64,000 bases of DNA from Dryomyza anilis (Eukaryota > Arthropoda > Insecta > Diptera > Dryomyzidae), in the NCBI GenBank assembly GCA_951804985.1, contig OX638130.1, positions 119,859,593-119,923,592 of the forward strand, in the 5' to 3' direction. Position 1 is the stretch's first letter. Every line of letters starts with the position of its first letter. The notes under the pieces were generated by a model, which did no database searches, had not been told where the DNA came from, and saw only the letters and a program-made list of their open reading frames with translations. The translations under genes and the position numbers were made by a program. Below are positions 33,290 to 46,269 of this stretch, in pieces.

Positions 33290-35390
33290 GTATATGGAAA
33301 TTTCCAGAAAAACATTAACCACGACCGAATAATTTAAATAGCTCAAATCATTGAAATATCGCTGGATTTAAAATCTTAAATATGTGAATCTAAAAATCTG
33401 AAAAATGAATTATATTCTATTAAGGGTAACGGTAAAAAAAAATACTCATAAAGTCAATTTACTATACAACATTAAAAATACCAATTTTTCATGTACACAC
33501 AAAAAAATATTATCAAAAATTTCAACAAGTACCTGGATTCATCATATTGATGAATTCATTCATTGAATTAAAATCGTATTTTTCAAATATTTTTAATTTT
33601 CAATATTATTTTAACATCGAATTTCGAATTTGTGTAACCAAATTAAATAGTTTGAAATAAATACAGATACAAAATATTATTCTATGTTTTTTCAGATAAG
33701 ATTAATATATATTTATGAAGCTTAAAAATAAGCATCGAAATTAAAATTGGGGACAAATTTTGATTTTTGTATAAGGGTGTCCTATTGTCACGTCCGAAAC
33801 CTTTATTATCATACGAAACTAAGACATTTTGCTAAAGAGTTGAGTCTTCTATTTCAAAATCTTAATTTCTTTGGCATTTTCAAAAATGTAAACATTGATT
33901 TCCTTGTACTTCTAGAAACATTTTGACAGCTAATTGAAATCTATCCCGTTCGGAACTTTTAGTACCATAAGTGTAAAATTACAGTACAAAAATATCAAAA
34001 AAAAAATCCCAAAAATAGAAAAAAAGAAAACAAACAAAAAACCATATGGACATTTGTTTTTAATTCGTAATAATTATTATTAATATTGTGAGATATAAAA
34101 TTACTTTTAGCAAAAAATCGTAGTGCAGATTTTCATACGGAACGTACGAAATTATTCTGTGATTTACTACGAAATAACTAAAATTTTTTGGAAGAAAGTC
34201 TTTATACAGAAAAATAAAGTAAATTATCTCAGCTATATAAATAATTAAAAAAAAAAAATTTGTACGCAAAAGTAATTTAAAAAAAAAATGACAGTGATGT
34301 GTAATTTTTGATATTGCGTTTTTTTACATTTTTAAATGTTGTTTTTCCTCAAATATACTGTGCCAATATCGTGCATGATTTTGTTGGATATTTATAGACA
34401 AAACCAAAAGGGTGAATTCAAAAAAATTGAAAATGTTGTCCTGCCAAAAGGGTGAATCTTTTCGTTTTTTGCCATAACTTTTTATTCGTATAAGATAAAA
34501 TAGTGGTGTAAAAGCACTAATTGTTTGTTTTTAAAACACCTATCGAGCATCATCATTATTTTAAAATATTTTTTTAATTTTTATCATTTGCACATTTTTT
34601 TTTTGGCAAATTATTTTAAATAATGATGCCTTAAAAACGATGGATGCGTTAAAAACAAACAATAAATGTCTTGACACGACTAATTTATCTTGCACCAATA
34701 AAGAGTTATAGCAAAAAAACGAAAAAATTTGGCATGACAAGATTTAAAATTTTTCAATTTTTTTCGTTATTTTTGCTATAACTCTTTATTGGTGCAAGAT
34801 AAAATAGTGAAGTGAAGGCATTAAATATTTGTTTTTAAAGCAACTATCGATTGGCATCATTACTTAAAAACAATTTGACAAACATTTTTCTGGAAAATAT
34901 CAAATGACAAATTAATATTTGAAATTTTTTTTTTTAAAAGAAACAATTATTGCATTAACATTACTATTTTATTTTTCACCAATAAAGAGTTATAGAAAAA
35001 AAAATGGAAAACATAAATTTACTAAATTTTAAAGCACTTCAAACTTTAAAATTTGGCTTTCCAACATTTTTAAAAATGCACATCCGCCCCATGACAGTGT
35101 TGATATTAACTATATCTTTAAATAATTTGTGCGCAAAAATAGCAAACTTTTTGAAATTTTCTATGTACCCCTGGACATGCACTTCCGTTTTTGTCCAGTC
35201 CGGATCGACCACTATTTAATTTTGATCTGCCGTATAGAATTCTCTAATTTGTGCAGATGTTTAGTCCTATTTAAATTCTACTTGTACAAAAGTAAGTTCA
35301 TTATTTTTCCTTCGAGATATTAATGTTTGAATCGTATGAATGTCCCATCCGTAAACCCAGAAAATGCCCATATATGTATGTAGATACGAA
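33290..35390 (+). repeat. Dispersed repeat R3, copy 1, split by palindrome array
   Basis: 33295-33480 and 33985-34250 match 52885-53350 (TTTCCAGAAAAA, ACCACGACC, GGTAACG, ACTCATAAAGT, AAAATCGTAGTGCA, CATACGGAAC, 'ACGAAATAACT'). 35100-35350 matches 53530-53780 (CTTCCGTTTTTGTCC, ATAGAATTCTCTAATTT, TTCCTTCGAGATATTAA). The 0.75 kb between 34330 and 35085 is the palindrome array FB3, absent from the other copy. A CACACAAAAAA/TTCATCATATTGATGAA fragment of the 21.6-kb element type lies at 33495-33560. Non-coding. Confidence 0.6.
34330..35085 (+). repeat. Alternating-palindrome array FB3
   Basis: Contains CCAAAAGGGTGAAT and CTGCCAAAAGGGTGAATC, ACACCTATCGAGCATC, 'AGAGTTATAGCAAAAAAACG', 'TTTTTGCTATAACTCTTTAT' and AGCAACTATCGATTGGCATC. 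It ends 'CACTTCAAACTTTAAAATTTGG..ATGCACATCCGCCCC', the FB1-type right end. More diverged than FB1 and FB2. Confidence 0.65.
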
Positions 35391-35734
35391 CTCTTGTCTT
35401 TAGAAACAGGAGGGGAGTTGGTAGTCAATTACACTAGGTGCTAGGTTACTAAACGAAACAATCATCACTTGACTAATTTGCAGTTTTTCTGGTTCTATTT
35501 TTGAACGGACTTTATTGAAACAACAATGATGGTGCCGAAGTTCGACATAACGAATGAATATTGAACAAGACGTTTTTGTTTTCAAAGCTAAAAATTTCAT
35601 CGAACAAAAATAAATTCCGCCAAATAAATATTTCGTCAAGCCTTGGCGAATATTTTTTGATTTCCCTTGTTTTCAAAAATATTTTTCGATTATTCCCCAA
35701 GCTTTAATAATAAAGTCGAAATCACAAATTATAA
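35391..35734. other. AT-rich spacer
   Basis: Short open frames on the minus strand show no domain. Nothing supported. Confidence 0.35.
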
Positions 35735-36091
35735 AGACTTGAGAACAACTAAATCTGTTTGTTCGTTTGTACGTTTGTTCCGCTTCTCCGTCTAAACGGC
35801 TGATCTGATTTTCCTGAACATTTTACCACAGATGCGATATGGTCTGGAAGGAATGATAGGCTATATATGGCGGGATTGGACAAAGAGGCGTGGCACTTCC
35901 CATACAACCTAAACTTTCCATACGATATAACTCGGAACTTTCACCAGCTACGAACATGAAACAAAAAACTGAAATAAAAAAAAAATAATTAAAAGCAAAA
36001 GCACAAAACAAAAGCAAAAATACGAAACCAATCACATAAAACTACATCCAAACTAAGGGAAAAACTAAAAAAAGGAAAGAAAAAGAAAAAC

Positions 36092-36672
36092 AAACTCACC
36101 ACACTAAAACTCAACACACTAAAACTAGCCACAATAAAATTGACCACACTAAAATTCACCATACTAAAACTCACCATACTAAAACTCATCCTAAAATTCA
36201 CCACACTAAAACCCACCACACTATAATTCACCACGCTAAAACTCACCACGCTAAAATTCACCACACTAAAACTCACCACACTAAAAATCACTACACTTAA
36301 ACTCACCACACTAAAATTCACCACACTAAAACTCACCACACTAATACTCACCACACCAAAACTCACCACACTAAAACTCACCACACTAAAACTCACCCTA
36401 AAATTCACCACACTAAAACCCACCACACTATAATTCACCACCCTAAAATTCACCACGCTAAAATTCACCACACTAAAACTCACCACACTAAAACTCACCA
36501 CACCAAACCTCACCACACTAAAACTCACCACACTGAAACTCACCACACTAAAATTCACAACACTAAAACTTACCACATTGAAATTCACCACACTAAAACC
36601 CACCACACAATAATTCACCACACTAAAACTCTACACACTAAAATTCACCACATTAAAACCCACCGCACTAAA
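36092..36672 (+). repeat. 15-bp minisatellite (CACCACACTAAAACT)n in Helitron A
   Basis: About 38 units of CACCACACTAAAA(C/T)T. Because 15 is a multiple of 3, the minus strand stays open for 210 codons as a five-residue SVVSF/SVVNF repeat; this is an artefact, not a gene. Confidence 0.93.
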
Positions 36673-36677
36673 ACTTC

Positions 36678-36760
36678 TACTGAGAAAAACTCTACGGGAA
36701 GAATTCTACGGGAAAGCGTTCTATTGGGAAGAATTTTACGGGGATGATTTCTACTGGGAA
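36678..36760 (+). repeat. Second 15-bp minisatellite (GGGAAGAATTCTACG)n in Helitron A
   Basis: About five imperfect units of (G)GGAAGAATTCTAC, unrelated to the array just before it. Confidence 0.75.
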
Positions 36761-36971
36761 GCGCAGTCTGAGAAAGAATTGTTTTTGAGAAAAGTTGTTT
36801 TGGCGGAGAATTATTATTTGGTTGCCACATTTAAAAAACCAATAAAAAAACTTCAACAGCTAAGCACGGGCCCCTCATATAAATAATAAAATGTTTTTTA
36901 TATTAATAAAATCGTTCAATATCTTTGAATTCACAAAACCTTGGCACGAGTCGTGCACGGGTCCAGCTAGT

Positions 36972-38559
36972 ATAAACTATAGTAACTATATTAATAAGTA
37001 TAAAATCAAGTGTCTAAATCAAGTCAGTCTAAATGTAAAAATATGTGGATATCAAACATTGTGAAATCAACTTGATATCAGCTTCATAATAAATAATAAT
37101 TTCGGCTAAAAATTTGTATTCTTTAAGCTCACTAACATATGAATATTCTACACTACTTAAAAACTTGAGAACAACTTGTACAATTATTATTAAATATAAA
37201 CTATACTTTCTACACTTGCAATGGACTAGTAATTGTCTTGAGATTGGTTTGAAGTAAAATGTATGCTTTAACGATGCTTTAAGACTTCAAACTGCTTTAA
37301 GACAACAAACTGAAAAAATATATTTGTGTACTAAATGTGTATTATATAGTTTGAGTGTTATAAATAGCCGCAATTGTACCCGCCATATTATTTTTGCATT
37401 ATTAACCACGAAGTTCTACAATGGTTGCATCTTAATTATTAAAGCGTGTGTTCGAAGACCCGCTACATCATGTGTCTTGTATTGATTTATGAAAATCACA
37501 CCAAAAAGACACGGAAATCCACTTAAATGATGATCAATATTTGATACTACTCCGATTTCACATGCATGTCGCATTTCCCTATGAAATTTCTTTTTATATT
37601 GTTAGATTTCAGATAAATGCAATATGCGAATATATTGAGAATTATTATCAACATCAAGTTTCAAACTAGTGTAGTTTTATTGTGTAGATTAATATAAATA
37701 TCATATATCCATTAAGTTATTTATGTACTTAGGTAAATGTGTGAATATCAACTATAAATATAAGGTAAAATTCAAGCCATCAACAAGTGTTTAGCTTAGT
37801 CTGAAATAATAGTATATTTTAAATTGTATAAAAAGTTTCCTTCAACTTGGATATGCGTGTAAATTTCAAGTTTGTTGTACATTGGAATATAAATTGAATA
37901 ACAGGATGGATAGTAAAAAGACGTTTTGCTGGAGAATGCTATATTTTACAACTTTTTAAATAACGTTTCTCCACGCTAATCTCAACACACAAAAATGATA
38001 AAAATACTTGATTTAAATTTGCAAATCAATTTAATTCAAGGAAAATGTTTATTGGGCTAAAACAAAATTGATTAAAATACTTTTTTTTCCAGTAATAACA
38101 TTTTGAAATAAATTTGCTTTCAAAATTAAATTCTTTCATATGAATTAATTTTGTATTCGTCTTTTGTGAAGTTTATAAAATTCGTTTCGAACATTTTTTA
38201 AGCAAGGCCGCAGTTTATATCAAATGCTGCTTATTTTCTGTACGAGAATTTTCTTTAAAATGTCGCAAAAACTTACAAACCAATCTACGTTTTCCAACAC
38301 TTTTTTTTGTATATTCTCGAAATATTCCTGTTAAACTCTAGAATTTTTTTCGGGTACGTCATTCGAAAATGACTGAAATTTAAAATGTTTACTTCTTAAT
38401 GCTAATAGCTTTATTTAGTAACTGACAGGCATTTATTTAAAATATTCACAGATTTTTTAAATCAAAATATAAAATTCCTTTTTAAAAAATTTAACATCTG
38501 TCGAATAATAGAGCTAATATAATCCTACAGTGTATAGCTAAAACATTTATAGCTAAAAC
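36972..38559. other. AT-rich spacer
   Basis: Long unique AT-rich stretch; no ORF above 60 codons with any domain, and no shared repeat identified. Confidence 0.4.
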
Positions 38560-38800
38560 ATGATTTGCTAATGTTTGCATAGTTAATAACAATTAGGGTT
38601 TTGCATATTTAATCTGGCGGGCAATTGAAACTAATTTGCATAAATGTTGCTAATCAATTTATGAATGACCATTCAAATGTTGTTGCCTCTAATATGTTGA
38701 ATTTACAACTAATCCGCAACAATAATAAGAGTGGAGACAATGCCTGACTGAGCAATTATGCGTCAATTATGAAGAGTAAGGAGTCAATAAATTAATTCAA
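38560..38800. other. Small complex island with ATTTGCAT/TTAAT-type sites
   Basis: Includes CTAATTTGCATAAATG and TAATCAATTTATGAATGACC, words typical of homeodomain/POU-bound enhancers. Function inferred only from composition. Confidence 0.3.
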
Positions 38801-39080
38801 TGAAAAAGTTATATTATAATTACAAAGAGATATTTTCTATTTATAGTAAAATTTTGTCTGTGCTATAAGAAATTAAAATTTAAAATATGTCCTTTTTCCG
38901 AATAATCTGAAACTATAATATTTACTCGCAATGACAAATTTCAGTATAGAGCGGTATTTTTGTATTCATGTTCAGAAATATATACGTTCTAGGTAACTTT
39001 AAAAACAAATCTGGACATTTGTACTGCATGAATTAAATTCGCCTACCTCAAAAACATTTCCTGCCATTGACAGAACTAGG
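38801..39080. other. AT-rich spacer
   Basis: Nothing recognised. Confidence 0.35.
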
Positions 39081-40004
39081 CAAAAGATGAAAAAATGGAA
39101 CGTACAAAGACTCAGCACCAAAGTCACATCCAAATCCGCAACAAAGCCACGACAACGACTAACTGCATTTCCAAAAAAAAAAAAAATAAAAAAGAAATGG
39201 AAAAAGACACGGCTCAAAAACGCGCTGACGGCAACAAAAAATTCTTTCGCGAGAGCCACCTGCAAATGCAGCCAAAGTTGGACGTGGGCTTAAATTAAGT
39301 TTTGAAGGAGACAGCGGGTAAAGCGTATTTTTAGCCACTTTTATAAAAGTTGAAGCTGTAGAAGAAAACCGAACTTTGGACATCAAAGAGTAACGAAGCG
39401 TTAAGCAGGAAAAGGACGAGGACGAGGCATATAAAACGACTAAAAAGCATTAGTATTAGATGCAGCTACAACAGATGCTGCTTTTGCCGCTCTTATCGGG
39501 CGGTGGCTGGAGCAACTCTTGCTATGTAGAGCATAGCCTATGCCGAACCGCTACAGCTGAATAGCTGAAAAAAGCCGGTTGCCATGAAATGATTGCTGCG
39601 CCTCCAGGTATTCGTTACATTTGTGGTTACTCAGCGTGCGCATTGTGGCTTCGCATTTGGGTTAAGATTGCGGCGAAAGCAGCCTCGAGATTGGTGGCAA
39701 GTGCTGCAGCAGGCTGTGGCGCAAGTGCGCAAAAAAAACAAACTCAAATTCGAGCACACAAATACGCTGCAATTAATAACAACACTCGTCGCAAATGACT
39801 GCCAAATGCGACACTAACAGCGATACCAACTTGGCTGTCGAAAAAACACTCGACAAAATGACGACATGCTCTACATGCGAACAGTTGGCATAAAAATGTG
39901 AATTAATTTTCACTGCGCAGCCATTTAAAAAGCACCAAATTTGCTGCAATAAAAACACGTGGGACATGAGAACAACATCCACAAAAATTCACAGAAAAAA
40001 AAAA
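39081..40004. other. Complex island
   Basis: GC-richer, non-repetitive. Several overlapping frames of 67-88 codons occur on both strands (39087, 39095, 39589, 39593), none with a domain. GCTGCAGCAGGC and CAAAGTTGG-type words are frequent. Candidate regulatory or untranslated sequence. Confidence 0.3.
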
Positions 40005-40062
40005 GTTTTTTTTTTATAATTTATTCAATTTAATTTATAATTTGATTAATTAAAAATGCAAC

Positions 40063-40848
40063 CGTTCACTAAATATTCAATTAATAATTAAAAATTTATT
40101 TATTCATTAAAAATTCAATTCTCACCAAAAAATTAAATATTTCAATAAAAATTAAACTTTTACCAGAAATTTATTTATTCACTAAAAATTCATTTTTCAT
40201 CCATAATTAAATTTTCACTAAAAATTAAATTTTTTACTAAAAATTGAATTTTTCACAAAAAATCCAATTTTTCACTACAAATTCAATTTTTCACTATAAA
40301 TTCAATTTTTCACTAAAAAATCAAATTTTCACTAAAAAATCATTTTTTCACTAAAAAATCATTTTTTCACTAAAAATTCAATTTTTCACTAAAAATTCAA
40401 TTTCTCACTGAAATTCAATTTTTCACTCAAAATTAAATTTTTCACTAAAAATTAAATTTTTCACTAAAAATTCAATTTTTCACTAAAAATTCAATTGTTC
40501 ACTAAAAATTCAAATTTTCACTAAAAATTCAAATTTTCACTAAAAATTCAAATTTTCACTAAAAATACAAATTTTCACTAAAAATTCAAATTTTCACTAA
40601 GAATTCTATTATTCACTAAAAATTTTTCACTGAAAATTTAATATTTCACTAAGAATTCAATTTTTCACTAAAAATTCAATTTTTCACTAAAAATTGAAAT
40701 TTTCACTAAAATCAAATTTTCACTAAAAATTAATTTTTGAAATGACTGAAAATTCATTTTTCACTAAAAATAAAATTTTTCACAAAAATTAAAATTTTCT
40801 CTAAAAATTAAATTTTTCTCTAAAATTTTTTTTTTTTTTTTTTTTTTT
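40063..40848 (+). repeat. 19-bp minisatellite array 2 (intermediate)
   Basis: About 40 units near TTCACTAAAAATTCAATTT, with more variation than array 3. Ends in a long T-run at 40827-40849. Same orientation as arrays 1 and 3. Confidence 0.92.
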
Positions 40849-40849
40849 T

Positions 40850-42430
40850 CAAAAAACAAAATTTTTCGTTCTGTGTTGTAAATTTAATATGTGTTATATT
40901 CGTACTTGATGCCTGCACCACTGAGTGACGCAGTGAGTGACGACTGCCGCGTGTGTGCGTCGTGTCGCGTGCTGCGTATGCAAATAAAAGTTGCAGCTGC
41001 AACCATTGGGGGCGCATTGCAATTAAAAGGCTTGTGCAACAACACTGGCGCCACAAAAAAACCGACGCAAAATAAAAAATACAAATTAAAAAAAGAAGTA
41101 CGCGCTACTATGCAGCATATTATGAAGCAGCTGTTTAAGTGTTGCTGCTGCGGCATGTTAAACACTTGCAACAGCAACACAGCCGCCATAGCAGCAGCGG
41201 GAACAGTACCAACAACTTATATGATATGCTTTGTTTTTATGCAGCACTTTGTATGGTTTTAATTTCATTGCGAATTTTACATTTGTCGCGTTTTATTATT
41301 TTTTTTTTCTTTTTCAGTTTTTTTTTTAATTTTTTAACACTTTTTGAAGTGTTCATATGTGGGCTTTACTTCATTAGAATGCAGCCGACACGCGCGCAAA
41401 TTATAAAAAAAAAGAAGAAAATATACAAAAAGTGAAAACAATATCAAAAGTGCTGCCGCCGCCGCCTTCGCGCCTTGTAGGCCACAGGATCTACTTTAAT
41501 GAAATAGAATGAGCAGCGAATTAGCGCCAGATAAGGCTTAAGAATTGTTATTGAAAATTACGAGCGATTTAAAATTATTTATGAATGTGTGCGATGTGTG
41601 TGGCTGTGTGTTGAACATAAACAAGTGATACGCCGCAGGCACGTGACGCATATAAATGTCGCACGCGATGTGCGACGTGCGAGTCGAGAAGTCAAGTGAA
41701 AAATGACAGAGACAACAGCACGCAGTAGAAGATGAAGCAGAAGAGCAATAAAAATAAACAAAAAAAAAAAACGAACTGACAAAATTTATCAGCGCAATGT
41801 AAACGCTTAAATATGAGCAGCACGGTGTCGCTTTAAATCAACTAAAAGAGCAGTAGATAAAAATTAAATTAAATAAAAATAAAAAATAGCCAAAATATGC
41901 CTGTTGCTTTTATGCTTTATATTTGTGACTTTCTCTTTTTTTTACTTTATTCCTAAATTCAAAATGAATTTAGTCAATTGCTGAAATGCAGCATGTCGTA
42001 TACGCAACCTGAAGTGTGGCCCGTCAGGTTGCCGCACTTCATTGCATTGATTATCCTGCGTTTAGCTGTGGCTGTGCCAGACATGCACTGGCTCGGCTAC
42101 TCCATGTGTTTGTTAATTAAATTAAGCAATTGCAGCAAATAGGCGGTCAGTTCAGAGCGTGAATGCGTGCGTGCGTGAGAACTCTGCAATTTTATGGGCA
42201 TTTTCTGTGGTTGCCGTTGGCGCTGTGATAGGCACTGCACATTATTATGTGAAATTCTATGCACTCACAATGATGCGACGCCGTTTTAGTGCAGTTTTGT
42301 ACAATTCAAGTGTCAGAAACATGCGAAAACACTGCTGACCCCATGACGTATGAGTGACATTCATTTATAAAATTCGGTAACCTGACATATTTGCGTTGAG
42401 TTTTGTAATTATTCGACAAATGAAAGTTAA
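40850..42430. other. Complex island
   Basis: The longest complex stretch of the window: CGTGTCGCGTGCTGCG, 'GTTGCAGCTGCAACC', GCACGTGACGCATATAAATG near 41640 and many TTGC/GTGC words. Frames up to 123 codons are composition-driven and overlap on both strands. The strongest candidate here for conserved regulatory DNA. No CDS supported. Confidence 0.35.
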
Positions 42431-42439
42431 ATTTGGCAA

Positions 42440-43975
42440 ATTTACTCAAATTTAATTTTTAATTTCAAAATTAAATATTTCACGAAAAGTAAAAATTTTG
42501 CACTTAAAGTTTTTGTGCATTTTTTTAATAAAAATTGTTAATTTTTAATTAAAATTCACTTTTTCAATAATTCACTAAAAATTCAGTCATTCACTAAAAA
42601 TTCAATTTTTCACTAAAAATTCAATTTTTCACTAAAAATTCAATTTTTCACTAAAAATTCAATTTTTCACTAAAAATTCAATTTTTTACTAAAAATTCAA
42701 TTTTTCACTAAAAATTCAATTTTTCACTAAAAATTCAATTTTTCACTAAAAATTCAATTTTTCACTAAAAATTCAATTTTTCACTAAAAAAAACAATTTT
42801 TCACTAATAATTAATTTTTTCACTAAAAATTCAATTTTTCACTAAAAATTCAATTTTTCACTAAAAATTCAATTTTTCACTAAAAATTCAATTTTTCACT
42901 AAAAATTCAACTTTTCACTTAAAATTATTTTTTTTAACTAAAAATTCAATTTTTCACAAAAAAAAAACAATTTTTCACTAATAATTAATTTTTTCACTAA
43001 AATTTCAATTTTTCACTAATTATTAACTTTTTCACTAAAAATTCAATTTTTTCACTAAGATTTCAATTTTTCACTAATTATTTACTTTTTCACTAAAAAT
43101 TCAATTTTTCACTAAAAAAAACAATTTTTCACTATTAATTAATTTTTTCACTAAAAATTCAATTTTTCACTAAAAATTCAATTTTTCACTAAAAATTCAA
43201 TTTTTCACTAAAAATTAAATTTTTCACTAAAAATTCAATTTTTCACTAAAAATTAAATTTTTCACTAAAAATTAAATTTTTCACTAAAAATTCAATTTTT
43301 CACTAAAAATTCAATTTTTCACTAAAAATTCAATTTTTCACTAAAAATTCAATTTTTCACTAAAAATTCAATTTTTCACTAAAAATTCAATTTTTCACTA
43401 AAAATTCAATTTTTCACTAAAAATTCAATTTTTCACTAAAAATTCAATTTTTCACTAAAAATTCAATTTTTCACTAAAAATTCAATTTTTCACTAAAAAT
43501 TCAATTTTTCACTAAAAATTCAATTTTTCACTAAAAATTCAATTTTTCACTAAAAATTCAATTTTTCACTAAAAATTCAATTTTTCACTAAAAATTCAAT
43601 TTTTCACTAAAAATTCAATTTTTCACTAAAAATTCAATTTTTCACTAAAAATTCAATTTTTCACTAAAAATTCAATTTTTCACTAAAAATTCAATTTTTC
43701 ACTAAAAATTCAATTTTTCACTAAAAATTCAATTTTTCACTAAAAATTCAATTTTTTACTAAAAATTCAATTTTTCACTAAAAATTCAATTTTTCACTAA
43801 AAATTCAATTTTTCACTAAAAATTCAATTTTTCACTAAAAATTCAATTTTTCACTAAAAATTCAATTTTTCACTAAAAATTCAATTTTTCACTAAAAATT
43901 CAATTTTTCACTAAAATTTCAACTGTTCACTAAAAATTTTTTTTTTTTGTTACTAAATCAATTTTAAGTGAATTT
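42440..43975 (+). repeat. 19-bp minisatellite array 3 (homogeneous)
   Basis: About 75-80 copies of TTCACTAAAAATTCAATTT. From about 43140 to 43915 the units are nearly identical for over 40 repeats, indicating recent expansion or conversion. The left third contains higher-order variants (ACTAAAAAAAACAATTTT, ACTAATTATTAACTTTT) that recur in blocks. Confidence 0.96.
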
Positions 43976-44082
43976 TGAAATTTTAAATTAAATTTTTACT
44001 AAAAGTTCAATTGTAATTGTTATTATTTAATTAAATTTATGTTTTCCAAATATGTTCGCTCAATCAGAAACTGCAATGAACC

Positions 44083-44345
44083 GGAATCATATCATTTCAT
44101 ATCATTTCATATCTTATCATAATCTATCTTATTCTATCCTATCCTATCGTATCATATCCTATCATATCATATCATATCATATCATATCATATCATATCAT
44201 ATCATATCATATCATATCATATCCTATCCTATCCTATCCTATCATGTAATATATCATGTCATATCAGACAAAATCATATAATTTTATTTCATATTATATT
44301 ATATCATATCGTATCACTCCATATCATTTTAAACCTTATCTTATC
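44083..44345 (+). repeat. (CATAT)n pentanucleotide microsatellite
   Basis: ATCATATCATATC runs with ATCCT and ATCTT variants. The uninterrupted core is 44157-44222. Confidence 0.93.
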
Positions 44346-45040
44346 ATTTTATATCCGAGGTATTACAACCCGACAAGTTTCAATTTCCGAATCTTTTTCT
44401 AATTTAAAATTTCAATATTATTATTTTTTAATTTCAATTGATTCTTTAATGATTTTTGAAACTATTGACTTTGTGTTGTGTTATCAAATATTTAAATTTT
44501 AATCGAAAGTAAATTTGAGAGTTGTTCAAAATATAAATCTATGTTCAAAAAATAAAAAAATTCAACTCAAATCAAATATAAGTGTTTAGTTTCACTGGCA
44601 TAACTTCGGAATGTTAATTAAAAATATCACATAACATTTTAATAATTTAAAAGAAAATTAATATTGACACGTAACTCATGCGTTACAGAGCATACATATT
44701 ATGCATTCATTGTATGAAATAAAAAATTTAAAAAAAAAATGTTAAAATAATTCATTTTAATAAATATTAATTTTTTCAATATTTGCATTTATTTTGCTGA
44801 GTAATTAAAATAAATATTAAAAATTGCAAAAACTGTAAAAACAAATCAAATAGAAATACTTAATGAAACATTTATTTTATAATAGGCTATAAAGAGTAAT
44901 ATAAAAAAATATGAATTTACATATTTTATTTTGAGAGTTAAAAAATGTGTGTATTATAAAAATATAAAAAACTACACAATAAAACACACTTTTTGAATTA
45001 ACGTAAAATTTTTTATTATTAATTTTAATTAAAGCACAGC
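44346..45040. other. AT-rich spacer
   Basis: Nothing recognised. Confidence 0.4.
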
Positions 45041-46000
45041 ATGAAGTGCACCAAATGAAGCAGCAATTATGATGTTAATTACTGTCTAAAAAAATGAGCT
45101 CAACTGTTACTAAACAGGCGCCAAAATGACAGCCGCAACTTTTGGCACAGATTTCTCGAGGGCGCCGAGATGTCAACTGTGCGTGGCATCAAATCACGGC
45201 ACCCACAGAGGTGGGAATATGGACGGACACATTACATAAAACCGCCGCCGTCGCTTGTTGCCGATGCCAGCTAAAAGACGCACTTTTATTTGTGCTGTTT
45301 ATTTGCACAATAAATGCGCAGGTATTATATTTTTTTTATTATTTTTTATTATATATATTTATTTGCTTTTTCTTTAAAAGACATGCATTTAAAATTTTAT
45401 TGCGTGTAACGCGGGTGCTCACTCGCCATGTGTTGGAGCCTCACGCAAAATTCTGGCTCCAGCTAAAAACAGACAGACGGGCAGACAGACAGACGTGCCA
45501 ACGTGACACATTTTCACATGATGCCACTCAGGGGCCCGATAAGCAGCAGTATTTTTACTTTAGATTTCATTTCTGCTACCTTTTCAAGTTGGGCGCCTCT
45601 TTAAAAGGTGTCTGACTTCGTGTCGTACTTTTGTAAGTACTGTGCGTGTATGTGTGTGTGTGTGTGAGTATTGCATGTGTGTCTCCGGCTGTGTGAATTA
45701 CAAATTATGTTCATATTTAATTTGAAATTGTGTCGCTTCTTATGCATATTTGAGCTTATCTTGTTAGCATTGCTGTCTCTTTGTGTTTTAGTCGATTTTA
45801 ATATTTTTTCGTTTTTGCATTTGCCCCACATGTGTAGTCTATTTTGTATTTGAGTGGTATATATGCTATACACGCAAATCTGTGTCACGTCTGTCACGTT
45901 TCGTGGCGAATTAATTACCAGCTGCAGCTTAAGTTAAATTTTTAAGTTTCTTCAAATAATTTGTGTTGTTTGTTTGGCTTTGATTGGGTTTCTTTTTTAC
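45041..46000. other. Complex island
   Basis: GC-richer. Contains a GACA/GACG run near 45470 and (GT)n at 45648-45668. A 157-codon open frame at 45142-45615 starts in this island, but its middle is translated poly-T (FFYYFLLYIF) and its end crosses the microsatellite; no domain, so it is not called a gene. Confidence 0.3.
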
Positions 46001-46269
46001 CGCGTATTTGTCAATGTAAATGAAATGTGCTCGTGTATATTTAAATTAAATACTCTTTGAGTGAACATGTTTGAAATTACAATTTTTTTATTGTTTTTTG
46101 TATTTAATATTTGTATTTAATTTTTGGGTTTTTATATTTAAGTTTTTAATTAAGGTTAAAAAATATTTGCTGTTCTAAAATTCTTAACCGACATTTGAGG
46201 GTTTAATTTCCAAAATGTGCCAATCTATAAAAAATTAACAAAGGTCCTTTGAGAGAGAACGACATTTAA
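46001..46269. other. AT-rich spacer
   Basis: Nothing recognised. Confidence 0.35.

Larger units (their letters stand above)
35735..36970 (+). mobile_element. Non-autonomous Helitron-like element A
   Basis: The 3' end has the classic layout: a hairpin GCACG-AGT-CGTGC at about 36945-36957, then CGGGTCCAG and terminal CTAG at 36967-36970 followed by T. The 5' region is eroded but keeps GTTCCGC..CGTCTAAACGGCTGATCTG and GGCTATATATGG..GATTGGACAAAG-GGCGTGG, shared with copies B and D. The interior carries two 15-bp minisatellites (listed separately). No Rep/helicase ORF; transposition would depend on another element. Confidence 0.75.

Noticed and set aside
35989..36621. 210-codon minus-strand open frame with SVVSF repeats
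   Set aside because: Translation of a 15-bp minisatellite; 15 is divisible by 3, so no stop arises. No domain, and the same array in other copies is broken.
42440..43975. CRISPR-like array
   Set aside because: Units are contiguous with no unique spacers, and the sequence is eukaryotic; it is a minisatellite.
45142..45615. 157-codon open frame in a complex island
   Set aside because: Middle is translated poly-T, end crosses a GACA microsatellite, no domain or splice context. Could only be revived by RNA evidence.
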